From contig JASMFX010000119.1 in NCBI GenBank assembly GCA_030751555.1, positions 1-12,537 on the forward strand: a stretch of DNA of 12,537 nt. The letters are read 5' to 3'. The position numbers and the translations under genes were made by a program. The DNA is from Candidatus Woesearchaeota archaeon (GTDB lineage Archaea > Nanoarchaeota > Nanoarchaeia > Woesearchaeales > CALCXY01). Within the stretch, counting starts at the first letter, position 1. The number at the start of each line of letters is the position of its first letter. The notes under the pieces were generated by a model. The model saw nothing but the letters and a program-made list of their open reading frames with translations. It did not search any database and was not told where the DNA came from. Shown here in pieces: positions 1 to 5,939 of the stretch.

Positions 1-456
1 TTCTGGCATTTTGACTGGAAAAAAAATGATTCCATAGTCTACACCATCTCTCTGCGATTCAACCCTGTAGAGGCTGCTGAAGCAAAATTAGTAGGAGATT
101 CCCTGGATGAATTCAATAAGTTCATACGAGAAAATAATGTAGTTTTTATTACGTTTTATCCCTTAGCAAATAATTTTACCTACACTACACTGGCTGCTGG
201 AGAATTATCACTCTCTGTTGCAAGAGCATTAGATATCATACCTTATGCAGCCTGTACTGTTAATGAGACTGAAACATGCAAAGACCGACCTATTGTAACT
301 TGTGACTCAACATCTGCTGCTGTTATCTATCTTGATCACGAAGAAGACAAAACCCAAATTGAACAAAAAGGAAACTGTTTAATCATCTCTGGTAGAGGTC
401 TTGAAAAACTAAGAGCAGTTGATCGTGTTCTCTATTCTTGGTATAAGATTTATTAG
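1..456 (+). CDS. Hypothetical protein, 3' part only (open at left edge)
   Basis: Frame 1 is open from the first base to a TAG at 454-456, giving about 151 C-terminal residues. I do not recognise a named family. The visible part has mixed alpha/beta character and no obvious membrane segment. Four cysteines occur in the last half, in the motifs YAACTVNE, ETCKDRP, VTCDST and KGNCLIISG. The protein ends in a helix-like stretch (GLEKLRAVDRVLYSWYKIY). The Cys spacing and the NET sequon would suit an extracytoplasmic domain stabilised by disulfides, but that is inference. The stop lies 3 nt from the stop of the converging SIMPL gene. Codon use resembles the neighbours, so it is very likely a real gene whose start lies to the left of the window. 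Confidence 0.8.
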   Translation, partial: FWHFDWKKNDSIVYTISLRFNPVEAAEAKLVGDSLDEFNKFIRENNVVFITFYPLANNFTYTTLAAGELSLSVARALDIIPYAACTVNETETCKDRPIVTCDSTSAAVIYLDHEEDKTQIEQKGNCLIISGRGLEKLRAVDRVLYSWYKIY

Positions 457-459
457 TTT

Positions 460-1176
460 CTAACCAATCTCAAAACTCACACTAACAAATCCTCTGACAT
501 TAACTTCTTTTGGATTAATTACAGTTGATTCAGCTTCCTCACTCATAGCTAACCTTGGTGAAAAGTCATAAGCCACAAAATTAGTATTAGATTCACTAAT
601 GGACGCAATACCACCAACCTTAACTCCTAATGTTGAAGCAAGCGCCTCTGCCTTTTCTTTAGCTTTCAATGCAGCCAGCTCAAGCGCTCTATTGTTAATC
701 TCAATTTCCTTCTCTTTTGTTAGACCAAAACTTACCCTATTAACAACATTTGCTCCAGCTCCAACTACCACATCAATAATTTCTCCAACATCATCAATAT
801 CCAAAACTTCTATTTTCAAAGAATGCTCTGCAATATATCCATCTACAACGCTTTTTTCCAGTTCACTTACCCATCGCTGTTGAGGGTAGATATCAAAGCT
901 CTGTGTTTCTATCTGATCCTCTGCTATTCCTGCCTCCTCAAGGGCTTCCCTAACATTAGCCATTCTTTCACTATTTTCATTTTTCACACCCTCTGCTGTC
1001 TCCCCTCGTGTTTCAACCTCAACAAACACATCTGCCTTATCAGGGCTAACAGTAACATCAGAAGATCCACTGACACTTATTGTTTTAGCACTATCAGAAC
1101 CATCATAAGCCAGCAGCAAACTCGTCAAAACTAATCCTAAAGCCAATATAATCAATAATGTGTTTGATCTTTCCAT
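460..1176 (-). CDS. SIMPL domain (DUF541) protein, membrane-anchored
   Basis: The 238-residue product has a short charged N-terminus, a hydrophobic signal-anchor at about residues 6-24 (LLIILALGLVLTSLLLAY) and then a SIMPL/DUF541 domain. That domain begins with the typical ISVSGSSDVTVSPDKADVF strand and continues through IETQSFDIYPQQ and an Ala/Lys/Glu helix at about 160-183. The family is broadly distributed in bacteria and archaea, is periplasmic or extracytoplasmic, and has been linked to oxidative stress defence and to kinase signalling. The molecular role here is unknown. I chose ATG at 1174-1176 over upstream TTG and GTG codons because GGTGAT, an archaeal Shine-Dalgarno sequence, sits at 1180-1185 (minus strand), 3-4 nt before it. 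A box A at 1209-1216 gives the gene its own promoter, separate from pyrB upstream. Confidence 0.9.
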   Translation of the reverse strand: MERSNTLLIILALGLVLTSLLLAYDGSDSAKTISVSGSSDVTVSPDKADVFVEVETRGETAEGVKNENSERMANVREALEEAGIAEDQIETQSFDIYPQQRWVSELEKSVVDGYIAEHSLKIEVLDIDDVGEIIDVVVGAGANVVNRVSFGLTKEKEIEINNRALELAALKAKEKAEALASTLGVKVGGIASISESNTNFVAYDFSPRLAMSEEAESTVINPKEVNVRGFVSVSFEIG

Positions 1177-1179
1177 GAA

Positions 1180-1185
1180 TATCAC
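1180..1185 (-). promoter_or_regulatory. Shine-Dalgarno GGTGAT of the SIMPL gene
   Basis: Read on the minus strand, GGTGAT precedes ATTC and the ATG at 1176. It is complementary to the usual archaeal 16S 3' end. It decides the start: the in-frame TTG and GTG further upstream overlap or precede the ribosome binding site itself. Confidence 0.7.
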
Positions 1186-1208
1186 CAATATCTATCCAGA
1201 ATCGTATC

Positions 1209-1216
1209 TATAAATA
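1209..1216 (-). promoter_or_regulatory. Box A (TATA) promoter of the SIMPL gene
   Basis: TATTTATA on the minus strand, centred about 36 nt upstream of the start. The predicted transcript would start near 1186, giving a leader of about 10 nt that just contains the GGTGAT ribosome site. This is one of only two protein genes here with a clear leader and SD. Confidence 0.55.
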
Positions 1217-1227
1217 CTTTTTGATAT

Positions 1228-1245
1228 GTTCTATCCAATTAGAAC
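1228..1245 (-). repeat. Short inverted repeat after pyrB
   Basis: GTTCTA and TAGAAC (6 bp, 6-nt loop) form a perfect inverted repeat directly after the pyrB stop codon. A U-tract does not follow on the minus strand, so it is weak as a terminator. It could equally mark RNA processing or be chance. Confidence 0.3.
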
Positions 1246-2172
1246 CTATACCTCAAAAACCCATTTCAACAATGCCATCCTTAAATATAAACCATTCTTC
1301 GCCTGCCTAAAGTAAGCAGCCCTTTTATCATCATCAATCTCAGGTTTAATCTCATCTACCCGAGGCAAAGGATGCATAACAATGCTCCCCTCTGAGATAT
1401 TATCCATAATGCCTTTATCTATAACAAACGACCCCTTGAGCTGATTATACTCTTCCACACTGGAAAACCTCTCCTTTTGAATCCGGGTGATATAAAAAAT
1501 ATCAATCTTATCTAAAACCTTATTCAAATCATAGGTCTCCTCAAAGTCCCACCCATTCTCCTTAATGAAAGTGCTATATTTCTCAGGCAGTTTGAGCTGA
1601 GGAGGACTAATAGCATACAAGGTTATCCCTTCCTGCTTTCCTAAAAGGTAGATAAGACTGTGGACAGTCCTTCCATAGAGCAGATCCCCCACCATTCCAA
1701 TGCTGAGATCAGTTATCCTCCCAAATTCCTTCCAAATTGTATACAAATCAAGCAATGCCTGAGTGGGATGCTCTCCAATCCCATCACCAGCATTAATAAT
1801 CGGTACAGGACTAACTTTAGATGCAGTAAGAGCACTTCCCACAATATTGTGTCTTAGAACAATAATATCACAATAGCCTCCAATAATCCGAATAGTATCA
1901 GTAAGACTCTCTCCTTTGGTTACAGAAGAAAAATGCCCAGCACTCTCAGTTGTGGTTACCTGGCCTCCTAGTTTCAACATTGCAGCCTCAAAGCTAAACC
2001 TTGTTCTTGTGCTTGGTTCATAAAAGAGACTAGCTAATATCTTACTCTTCATTATGGGAGGAATATTACCCTCCTCATCAAGCCGCTCAAACTCCTCTGC
2101 ATAGCGAAAAAGTGAAAGCAATACCTCACTCTCAGCAAACTGCTTTGCCTTTAGAACATGCTTAGTAACCAT
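1246..2172 (-). CDS. pyrB: Aspartate carbamoyltransferase catalytic subunit
   Basis: Catalyses carbamoyl phosphate + L-aspartate to N-carbamoyl-aspartate, the committed step of de novo pyrimidine synthesis; cytosolic, active as a trimer. At 308 residues it has the normal length. Visible motifs are FYEPSTRTR (50-58, carbamoyl-phosphate site), the Ser/Lys loop FSSVTKGES (about 81-89, reaching the neighbouring subunit's active site), GEHPTQALLDLYTI (133-146), MVGDLLYGRTVHSL (160-173), TRIQKER (229-235) and MHPLPRVDEI (266-275). The C-terminal helix DDKRAAYFRQAKNGLYLRMALL is also typical. I start at ATG 2170-2172, not an upstream TTG, because a box A lies about 28 nt upstream, implying a leaderless mRNA. 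Archaeal pyrB is often followed by the regulatory gene pyrI. Here SIMPL follows instead, with its own promoter, and pyrI is not in the window. Confidence 0.97.
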   Translation of the reverse strand: MVTKHVLKAKQFAESEVLLSLFRYAEEFERLDEEGNIPPIMKSKILASLFYEPSTRTRFSFEAAMLKLGGQVTTTESAGHFSSVTKGESLTDTIRIIGGYCDIIVLRHNIVGSALTASKVSPVPIINAGDGIGEHPTQALLDLYTIWKEFGRITDLSIGMVGDLLYGRTVHSLIYLLGKQEGITLYAISPPQLKLPEKYSTFIKENGWDFEETYDLNKVLDKIDIFYITRIQKERFSSVEEYNQLKGSFVIDKGIMDNISEGSIVMHPLPRVDEIKPEIDDDKRAAYFRQAKNGLYLRMALLKWVFEV

Positions 2173-2196
2173 CAAAAACTGTATAAATCAGTACAA

Positions 2197-2204
2197 TATA
2201 TAAA
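2197..2204 (-). promoter_or_regulatory. Box A promoter of pyrB
   Basis: TTTATATA on the minus strand, centred about 28 nt upstream of the pyrB ATG with no SD between them. This is consistent with a leaderless transcript. Confidence 0.6.
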
Positions 2205-2244
2205 AAGATTTGTATGCTAGAGGCGTAGATAACAATCTAGAAAC

Positions 2245-2253
2245 ATATAAAAA
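2245..2253 (+). promoter_or_regulatory. Box A promoter of the M50 protease gene
   Basis: ATATAAAAA is centred about 26 nt before the ATG at 2275, with no SD in between; a leaderless start is predicted. It lies back-to-back with the pyrB promoter in a 102-nt divergent gap. Confidence 0.6.
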
Positions 2254-2274
2254 CCCCCAAATTACTCTACAACC

Positions 2275-2862
2275 ATGCCATTCCTATCCTTTCGAGAAAT
2301 CATTGACATCATCATCATGACCTTGTTTGTAGGGTTTATCTTCTCAGGTTATCTTTCAAGATACCGCAGACCAGACGAAGATCCACTTATTACACTCCAA
2401 TCAAAAAAAGCTTTCCTAGGTGTTGATCTCCATGACTTACAATTTGCAGCCCTCATAACCGCTCCAGCCATCATCTTCCATGAATTAGCCCACAAAATTG
2501 TAGCCATCATGTTCGGACTAACAGCGCAGTTTAACGCAGCATATGGTTGGCTCACACTGGGATTGGTCTTAAAACTCATGAACTTCTCCTTTATCTTTTT
2601 CGTTCCTGCATACGTATCCATCTCAGGTTCTGCAACCCATCTCCAAAGCGCACTTATAGCAGTAGCAGGCCCTGCCTTCAACTTATTCCTCTGGGGTTTT
2701 TCACACTTTGCCTTAAAAGGTCAATGGTTTCTAAAGAAATACAGTAATATCTTATTCCTTACCTCAAAAGTAAACATGTTTCTGTTCTTCTTCAACATGC
2801 TTCCATTTTTCTTATTTGATGGGTATAAATTCTTTAGTGGTATGTTCAACGCTTTTTTCTAA
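2275..2862 (+). CDS. Site-2 protease-like M50 family intramembrane metalloprotease
   Basis: A compact 195-residue polytopic membrane protein. The zinc motif HELAH (HExxH) is at 69-73 inside a hydrophobic segment. A later segment has AGPAFN at 131-136, matching the family's second conserved Gly-Pro-x-x-Asn feature. The C-terminal membrane segment ends in NMLPFFLFDGYK (174-184), whose FDG stands for the usual LDG carrying the third zinc ligand (Asp182). Hydrophobic stretches are at about 8-25, 57-80, 88-112, 122-145 and 157-182. Family members cleave substrates within the membrane, commonly anti-sigma factors or transcription factor precursors; the substrate here is unknown. There is no PDZ or CBS domain, so it is a minimal form. 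It converges on the glycosyltransferase gene, with 9 nt between the stops. The start is fixed by the box A at 2245. Confidence 0.88.
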   Translation: MPFLSFREIIDIIIMTLFVGFIFSGYLSRYRRPDEDPLITLQSKKAFLGVDLHDLQFAALITAPAIIFHELAHKIVAIMFGLTAQFNAAYGWLTLGLVLKLMNFSFIFFVPAYVSISGSATHLQSALIAVAGPAFNLFLWGFSHFALKGQWFLKKYSNILFLTSKVNMFLFFFNMLPFFLFDGYKFFSGMFNAFF

Positions 2863-2870
2863 GAAAAAAT
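2853..2870. terminator. Bidirectional U-tract between convergent genes
   Basis: T6 (2853-2858) and A6 (2864-2869) flank the stop of the protease gene in a near-perfect palindrome. Each strand therefore carries a T6 run at the end of its gene. Archaeal RNA polymerase terminates at U-rich tracts, so this can serve both convergent genes. Confidence 0.45.
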
Positions 2871-2871
2871 A

Positions 2872-3600
2872 TCAATCCTTATTATCCCATACATCTTTAG
2901 CAATCTTCTTATCAAAAATTCGATGCGTACATTTCATAGATGTATCACAGTAAATCTTATACCCTTTTTTCCTAACATCGCTGCAAAACCAGGTATCATC
3001 AAAATTCTTGCTCCCAGTAACATGACGAAACCCTACTTTCTCCAAAACTTCCCGAGCCACAAGAAGACAACCAGTCCCGCACTGCCTTATCTCTAAAAAT
3101 TTAGGTTCACGAACCTCATCTACTGTAAATTGTACAACCTTATTCTCATCACTACCTTCTTTATAAAGTACAGGCATCAATTCATTTTCTTTCTCCTCAG
3201 AACCCATCTGAGTATTATACCTAACATTGAAGATATTGTAATACAGCCCAGTCACAATCTTTTTACCATGCCCCGTTAATCTTTTAATGACGTTGAACGG
3301 AACAATCACATCTTGATCAAGAATAAACAGATAATCAAAACCATCCTGCAAAGCCTTTTCCTTTAAAAAATTATGTCCCTCGATCAGCATCTCTCGAACC
3401 TCTTCTTTATGAGGTAATCTCTTTACATTCAATCCTTTTCCTCTGAGTCTTTCAGCATAAGCATCATCCTTGGAATTATCCACTATACAAACCTCATAAT
3501 TTTCATAACTAAGATCCTTCACAGCACCCAAAAACTCGTCCAGGCAATACCCATACTTATCACAAGTCACGGTTCCTATCAATATCTTCGGCTCAGCCAT
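2872..3600 (-). CDS. Family 2-like (GT-A fold) glycosyltransferase
   Basis: A 242-residue protein with an N-terminal Rossmann-like strand (KILIGTVTCDKY) and VDNSKD at 40-45. The putative metal-binding DxD is at 95-97 within LFILDQDVIVP. CGTGCLLVAREVLEKVGF (174-191) matches the acceptor-side motif seen in GT2 enzymes, followed by FDDTWFCSDVRKKGYKIYCD (200-219) and a late His (THRIF) suitable as a metal ligand. It would transfer a sugar from a nucleotide-sugar donor; donor and acceptor cannot be read from the sequence. It has no signal peptide or membrane segment, so it is probably cytosolic or peripheral at the membrane. A box A at 3623-3630 predicts a leaderless start at ATG 3600. It is transcribed divergently from the small membrane protein gene. 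Confidence 0.82.
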   Translation of the reverse strand: MAEPKILIGTVTCDKYGYCLDEFLGAVKDLSYENYEVCIVDNSKDDAYAERLRGKGLNVKRLPHKEEVREMLIEGHNFLKEKALQDGFDYLFILDQDVIVPFNVIKRLTGHGKKIVTGLYYNIFNVRYNTQMGSEEKENELMPVLYKEGSDENKVVQFTVDEVREPKFLEIRQCGTGCLLVAREVLEKVGFRHVTGSKNFDDTWFCSDVRKKGYKIYCDTSMKCTHRIFDKKIAKDVWDNKD

Positions 3601-3622
3601 AGAAACAGGTAGCAGGAAGAAT

Positions 3623-3630
3623 TATATAAA
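3623..3630 (-). promoter_or_regulatory. Box A promoter of the glycosyltransferase gene
   Basis: TTTATATA on the minus strand, centred about 26 nt before the start codon; no SD. Leaderless transcript expected. Confidence 0.6.
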
Positions 3631-3661
3631 TGTATTCAAACACTCATACCAAAGCATAATA

Positions 3662-3669
3662 TTTTTAAA
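3662..3669 (+). promoter_or_regulatory. Box A promoter of the small membrane protein gene
   Basis: TTTTTAAA is centred about 26 nt before the ATG at 3692. It is the divergent partner of the glycosyltransferase promoter. Confidence 0.5.
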
Positions 3670-3691
3670 CTGCAAATCATCCAAGAAGCCT

Positions 3692-4090
3692 ATGCCTAAA
3701 CAAGTCAAAAAAAAGGAGGATCTTAGCCTGCTAGCCATTGTTCTTATCGTTCTTATCGTAATTGGCATAAAAGTAATCCTCCAAAATCCTCTTATATCCA
3801 ACAAAAACATAGATTCAGGATCAATCGAGCAGGATAAAGTAGGAATGAATGAAGAAATTAAAAAATCCGTTATATCCTACGAGAGTAGAACTTCAACAAA
3901 AGGACTAGCTGCCCTTGCAGTCTGCATTCACTACAAACAATCATCAGATGAGCAATACGAAACCTATCTTGAAGCAGAGGAACAATACACCTCGTCAAAT
4001 CATAACTACTACTTCTACAAAATGCGTGACTCTAAGAAAGCATACAATAAAAATATGGAAAAGTACCTTAAATGCATAGAACATCAGTAA
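3692..4090 (+). CDS. Hypothetical single-pass membrane protein
   Basis: A 132-residue product that I do not recognise. It starts with a basic segment (MPKQVKKKEDL), then one strongly hydrophobic helix at about 12-32 (LLAIVLIVLIVIGIKVIL). A polar, largely helical region follows, rich in Lys, Glu, Tyr and Asn, with Cys78 and Cys127. The positive-inside rule puts the short N-terminus in the cytosol and the roughly 100-residue domain outside. Spaced Tyr and Glu between residues 90 and 115 suggest a helical hairpin. The gene has its own box A at the correct distance and is followed by the pyrG promoter about 50 nt downstream, so it looks monocistronic. Codon use matches the neighbours. No function is proposed. 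Confidence 0.75.
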   Translation: MPKQVKKKEDLSLLAIVLIVLIVIGIKVILQNPLISNKNIDSGSIEQDKVGMNEEIKKSVISYESRTSTKGLAALAVCIHYKQSSDEQYETYLEAEEQYTSSNHNYYFYKMRDSKKAYNKNMEKYLKCIEHQ

Positions 4091-4136
4091 GCCCTGACTA
4101 AACCTACTTAAATCTATAGCTTTAACAATAAGAAAC

Positions 4137-4144
4137 TTTATAAA
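4137..4144 (+). promoter_or_regulatory. Box A promoter of the pyrG transcript
   Basis: TTTATAAA is centred about 25 nt upstream of an ATG at 4166 and about 63 nt upstream of the pyrG ATG. By the spacing seen at other genes here, transcription should begin at or next to 4166, giving a leader of roughly 38 nt before pyrG. Confidence 0.6.
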
Positions 4145-4165
4145 GTATCTAAAACCTTGTTTACT

Positions 4166-4207
4166 ATGCACCCAAAAATTTTTCTAAGAATGGAGGGGTT
4201 ATCATGA
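4166..4207 (+). CDS. Possible leaderless 13-residue upstream ORF coupled to pyrG
   Basis: ATG at 4166 opens a 13-codon frame, MHPKIFLRMEGLS, ending in TGA at 4205-4207. The TGA overlaps the pyrG ATG as ATGA. The first ATG lies about 25 nt downstream of the box A, exactly where leaderless starts lie for other genes in this window. The pyrG Shine-Dalgarno (4192-4198) is inside this frame, so ribosomes translating it would cover and then deliver to the pyrG start. It may be a regulatory leader peptide or simply a translational coupling device. It is short enough to have arisen by chance; conservation in relatives would settle it. Confidence 0.4.
   Translation: MHPKIFLRMEGLS
4192..4198 (+). promoter_or_regulatory. 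Strong Shine-Dalgarno of pyrG
   Basis: GGAGGGG ends 5 nt before the ATG at 4204. It is the strongest ribosome binding site in the window and it fixes the pyrG start, including its N-terminal extension. Confidence 0.8.
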
Positions 4208-5907
4208 GCATTCTATCCTCTCTAGCAAATAAATCAGGCGATAAAGAGTTTCATACCCCTATTCCCAAAGGATATATTGTTGGTAAAACCAAATATGTAT
4301 TTACTCTGGGAACAGTGATGTCTGGCCTGGGAAAAGGAATCTTCTCATCTGCCCTTGCAAAAACAATCCAAGATAAAGGCATAAAAGTTTCTACAATCAA
4401 ATGTGAGGGTTATCTCAATATGGATTCAGGAACCTTGAACCCACTTAGGCACGGTGAAGTCTTTGTTTTAGATGATGGGATGGAATGTGACATGGATCTG
4501 GGAACCTATGAACGCTTCCTAAATATGAACCTCTCCAAAGATAATTTTACTACCTCAGGACAAATCTTTCAGCTTGTGTTGGATAAAGAGAGAAAAGGAC
4601 TCTATCTAGGAAGAGATGCTCAGATTGTTCCTCATGTGACTGGAGAAATTAAACTTAAGCTACGAGAATTGGCCATGAAATCTAACGCAGATATTGTGTT
4701 TATTGAGATAGGAGGTACTGTAGGAGATTTCGAAAATCCCCATTTTATCGAGGCATCGAGAGAGCTTGCATACGAAGAAGGAAAAGAAAATGTTGCCTTT
4801 GTGGCATTAACATACATTATTGAGCCAAAAACACTTGGTGAACAAAAGTCTAAAGCAGCTCAATTGGGTATTCAAAAAGTTATTGAGCGAGGCATACAGC
4901 CAGATTTTATTGCTTGCAGAGCTAATACTAAAGTAACTGAAAAAATAAGAGAAAAGGTCAGTATCTACTCTAACGTTCCGATTGATAGGATAGTTTCTCT
5001 ACATGACCTCTCAAGTATTTACTTAATTCCAGATCTTCTAAAAAAAGCAGGCCTGGATAAAACACTTCTTAATCTTCTCTCACTCAATGAAAAAACAAAT
5101 GAGGCATTAGAAAAGGAGAATGAAAAAAAGTGGAACAATCTTGTCTCTTCAATCCAGAATCCAAAAAAAGGGATTACTCTCGGAATAACAGGAAAATACA
5201 CCCAAATCCGTGATTCCTATGCTTCCTTAATCAAGGCAATAGAGCATGCCTCTGCTTTTCATGAATGTAAAACAACCATCAAGTGGATTGACACTACTGA
5301 TCTTGAAAAAAATCCTGAAAAAATAAAAGAAGAATTAAAGGATGTCCGGGGAATCATCGTTCCTGGAGGATTTGGTGCACGAGGTGCTGAAGGAAAAATC
5401 GCTTGCATCCAGCACGTTAGAGAAAATAACATTCCTTATCTTGGATTATGCTATGGTTTCCAGATGGCAGTCTTGGAATTTGCTCGTAATGTATGCAGTA
5501 TCAAGAATGCACAATCAACCGAGCTGGATGAAAACACAAAGGAAAAAGTAATCGATATTTTACCAGAACAAAAAAAGATTGAAGGCCTTGGAGGCAATAT
5601 GCGTCTTGGTGGTAGAGACGTAGAGATAAAACCTAACACCCAGGCCTATGAACTCTATGGAAAGAAGACTAAAGCACGGGAGCGATTCCGACATAGATAT
5701 GAGGTAAATCCCGATTACATCTCCCAATTAGAAAAACAAGGTCTTGTCTTTTCAGGAAAAGCTCCAAAGGTTCCTATCATGCAGATTCTTGAGCTCCCAA
5801 AAAATTCCTTTCATATTGGCGTCCAATTTCATCCTGAGTTCACATCAAGACCACTCGCCCCTAATCCTCTGTTTAGAGAGTTTATTAAAGCGTGCATACA
5901 ACCATAA
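4204..5907 (+). CDS. pyrG: CTP synthase, divergent form with N-terminal extension
   Basis: Makes CTP from UTP, ATP and glutamine; cytosolic. The synthetase half (about 28-300) has the P-loop MSGLGKGI (39-46), YLNMDSGT (70-77), HGEVFVLDDGMECDMDLGTYERF (83-105, Mg/UTP region) and FIEIGGTVGDFEN (166-178, Mg ligand and CTP-feedback region). The class I glutaminase half has PGGFGARG (387-394, oxyanion region), LGLCYGFQ with nucleophile Cys416, LGGNMRLG (462-469) and QFHPEFTSRP with His543 and Glu545. At 567 residues it is slightly long. About 27 residues (MSILSSLANKSGDKEF and on) precede the normal first strand, and a strong SD supports that start. Motifs depart from the usual forms, for example TLGTVMSGLGKG for TGGVVSGLGKG, KCEGYLNMDSG for K-x-DPYLNVDPG and LCYGFQ for ICLGMQ. 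All catalytic residues that I can place are kept, so activity is expected. Confidence 0.96.
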   Translation: MSILSSLANKSGDKEFHTPIPKGYIVGKTKYVFTLGTVMSGLGKGIFSSALAKTIQDKGIKVSTIKCEGYLNMDSGTLNPLRHGEVFVLDDGMECDMDLGTYERFLNMNLSKDNFTTSGQIFQLVLDKERKGLYLGRDAQIVPHVTGEIKLKLRELAMKSNADIVFIEIGGTVGDFENPHFIEASRELAYEEGKENVAFVALTYIIEPKTLGEQKSKAAQLGIQKVIERGIQPDFIACRANTKVTEKIREKVSIYSNVPIDRIVSLHDLSSIYLIPDLLKKAGLDKTLLNLLSLNEKTNEALEKENEKKWNNLVSSIQNPKKGITLGITGKYTQIRDSYASLIKAIEHASAFHECKTTIKWIDTTDLEKNPEKIKEELKDVRGIIVPGGFGARGAEGKIACIQHVRENNIPYLGLCYGFQMAVLEFARNVCSIKNAQSTELDENTKEKVIDILPEQKKIEGLGGNMRLGGRDVEIKPNTQAYELYGKKTKARERFRHRYEVNPDYISQLEKQGLVFSGKAPKVPIMQILELPKNSFHIGVQFHPEFTSRPLAPNPLFREFIKACIQP

Positions 5908-5908
5908 C

Positions 5909-5918
5909 CTTTTTAAAA
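5909..5918 (+). promoter_or_regulatory. Box A promoter of secF-secD
   Basis: CTTTTTAAAA lies just after the pyrG stop and is centred about 26 nt before ATG 5940. It supports that start, leaderless, over an upstream ATG at 5892 that lies inside pyrG. Confidence 0.6.
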
Positions 5919-5939
5919 CCCCTCTCTTTCTCCTCAACC

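Noticed and set aside
2349..2681. 110-codon open frame on the minus strand inside the M50 protease gene
   Set aside because: It lies wholly opposite a gene with clear HExxH, AGPxxN and FDG motifs, and it has no promoter or SD. Frame opening is a by-product of codon use.
5892..5939. Upstream in-frame ATG extending SecF by 16 residues
   Set aside because: It lies inside the pyrG 3' end and upstream of the box A at 5909-5918, so it would not be on the predicted transcript. The extra residues (MHTTITFLKPLS...) look like pyrG frame-shift readout.
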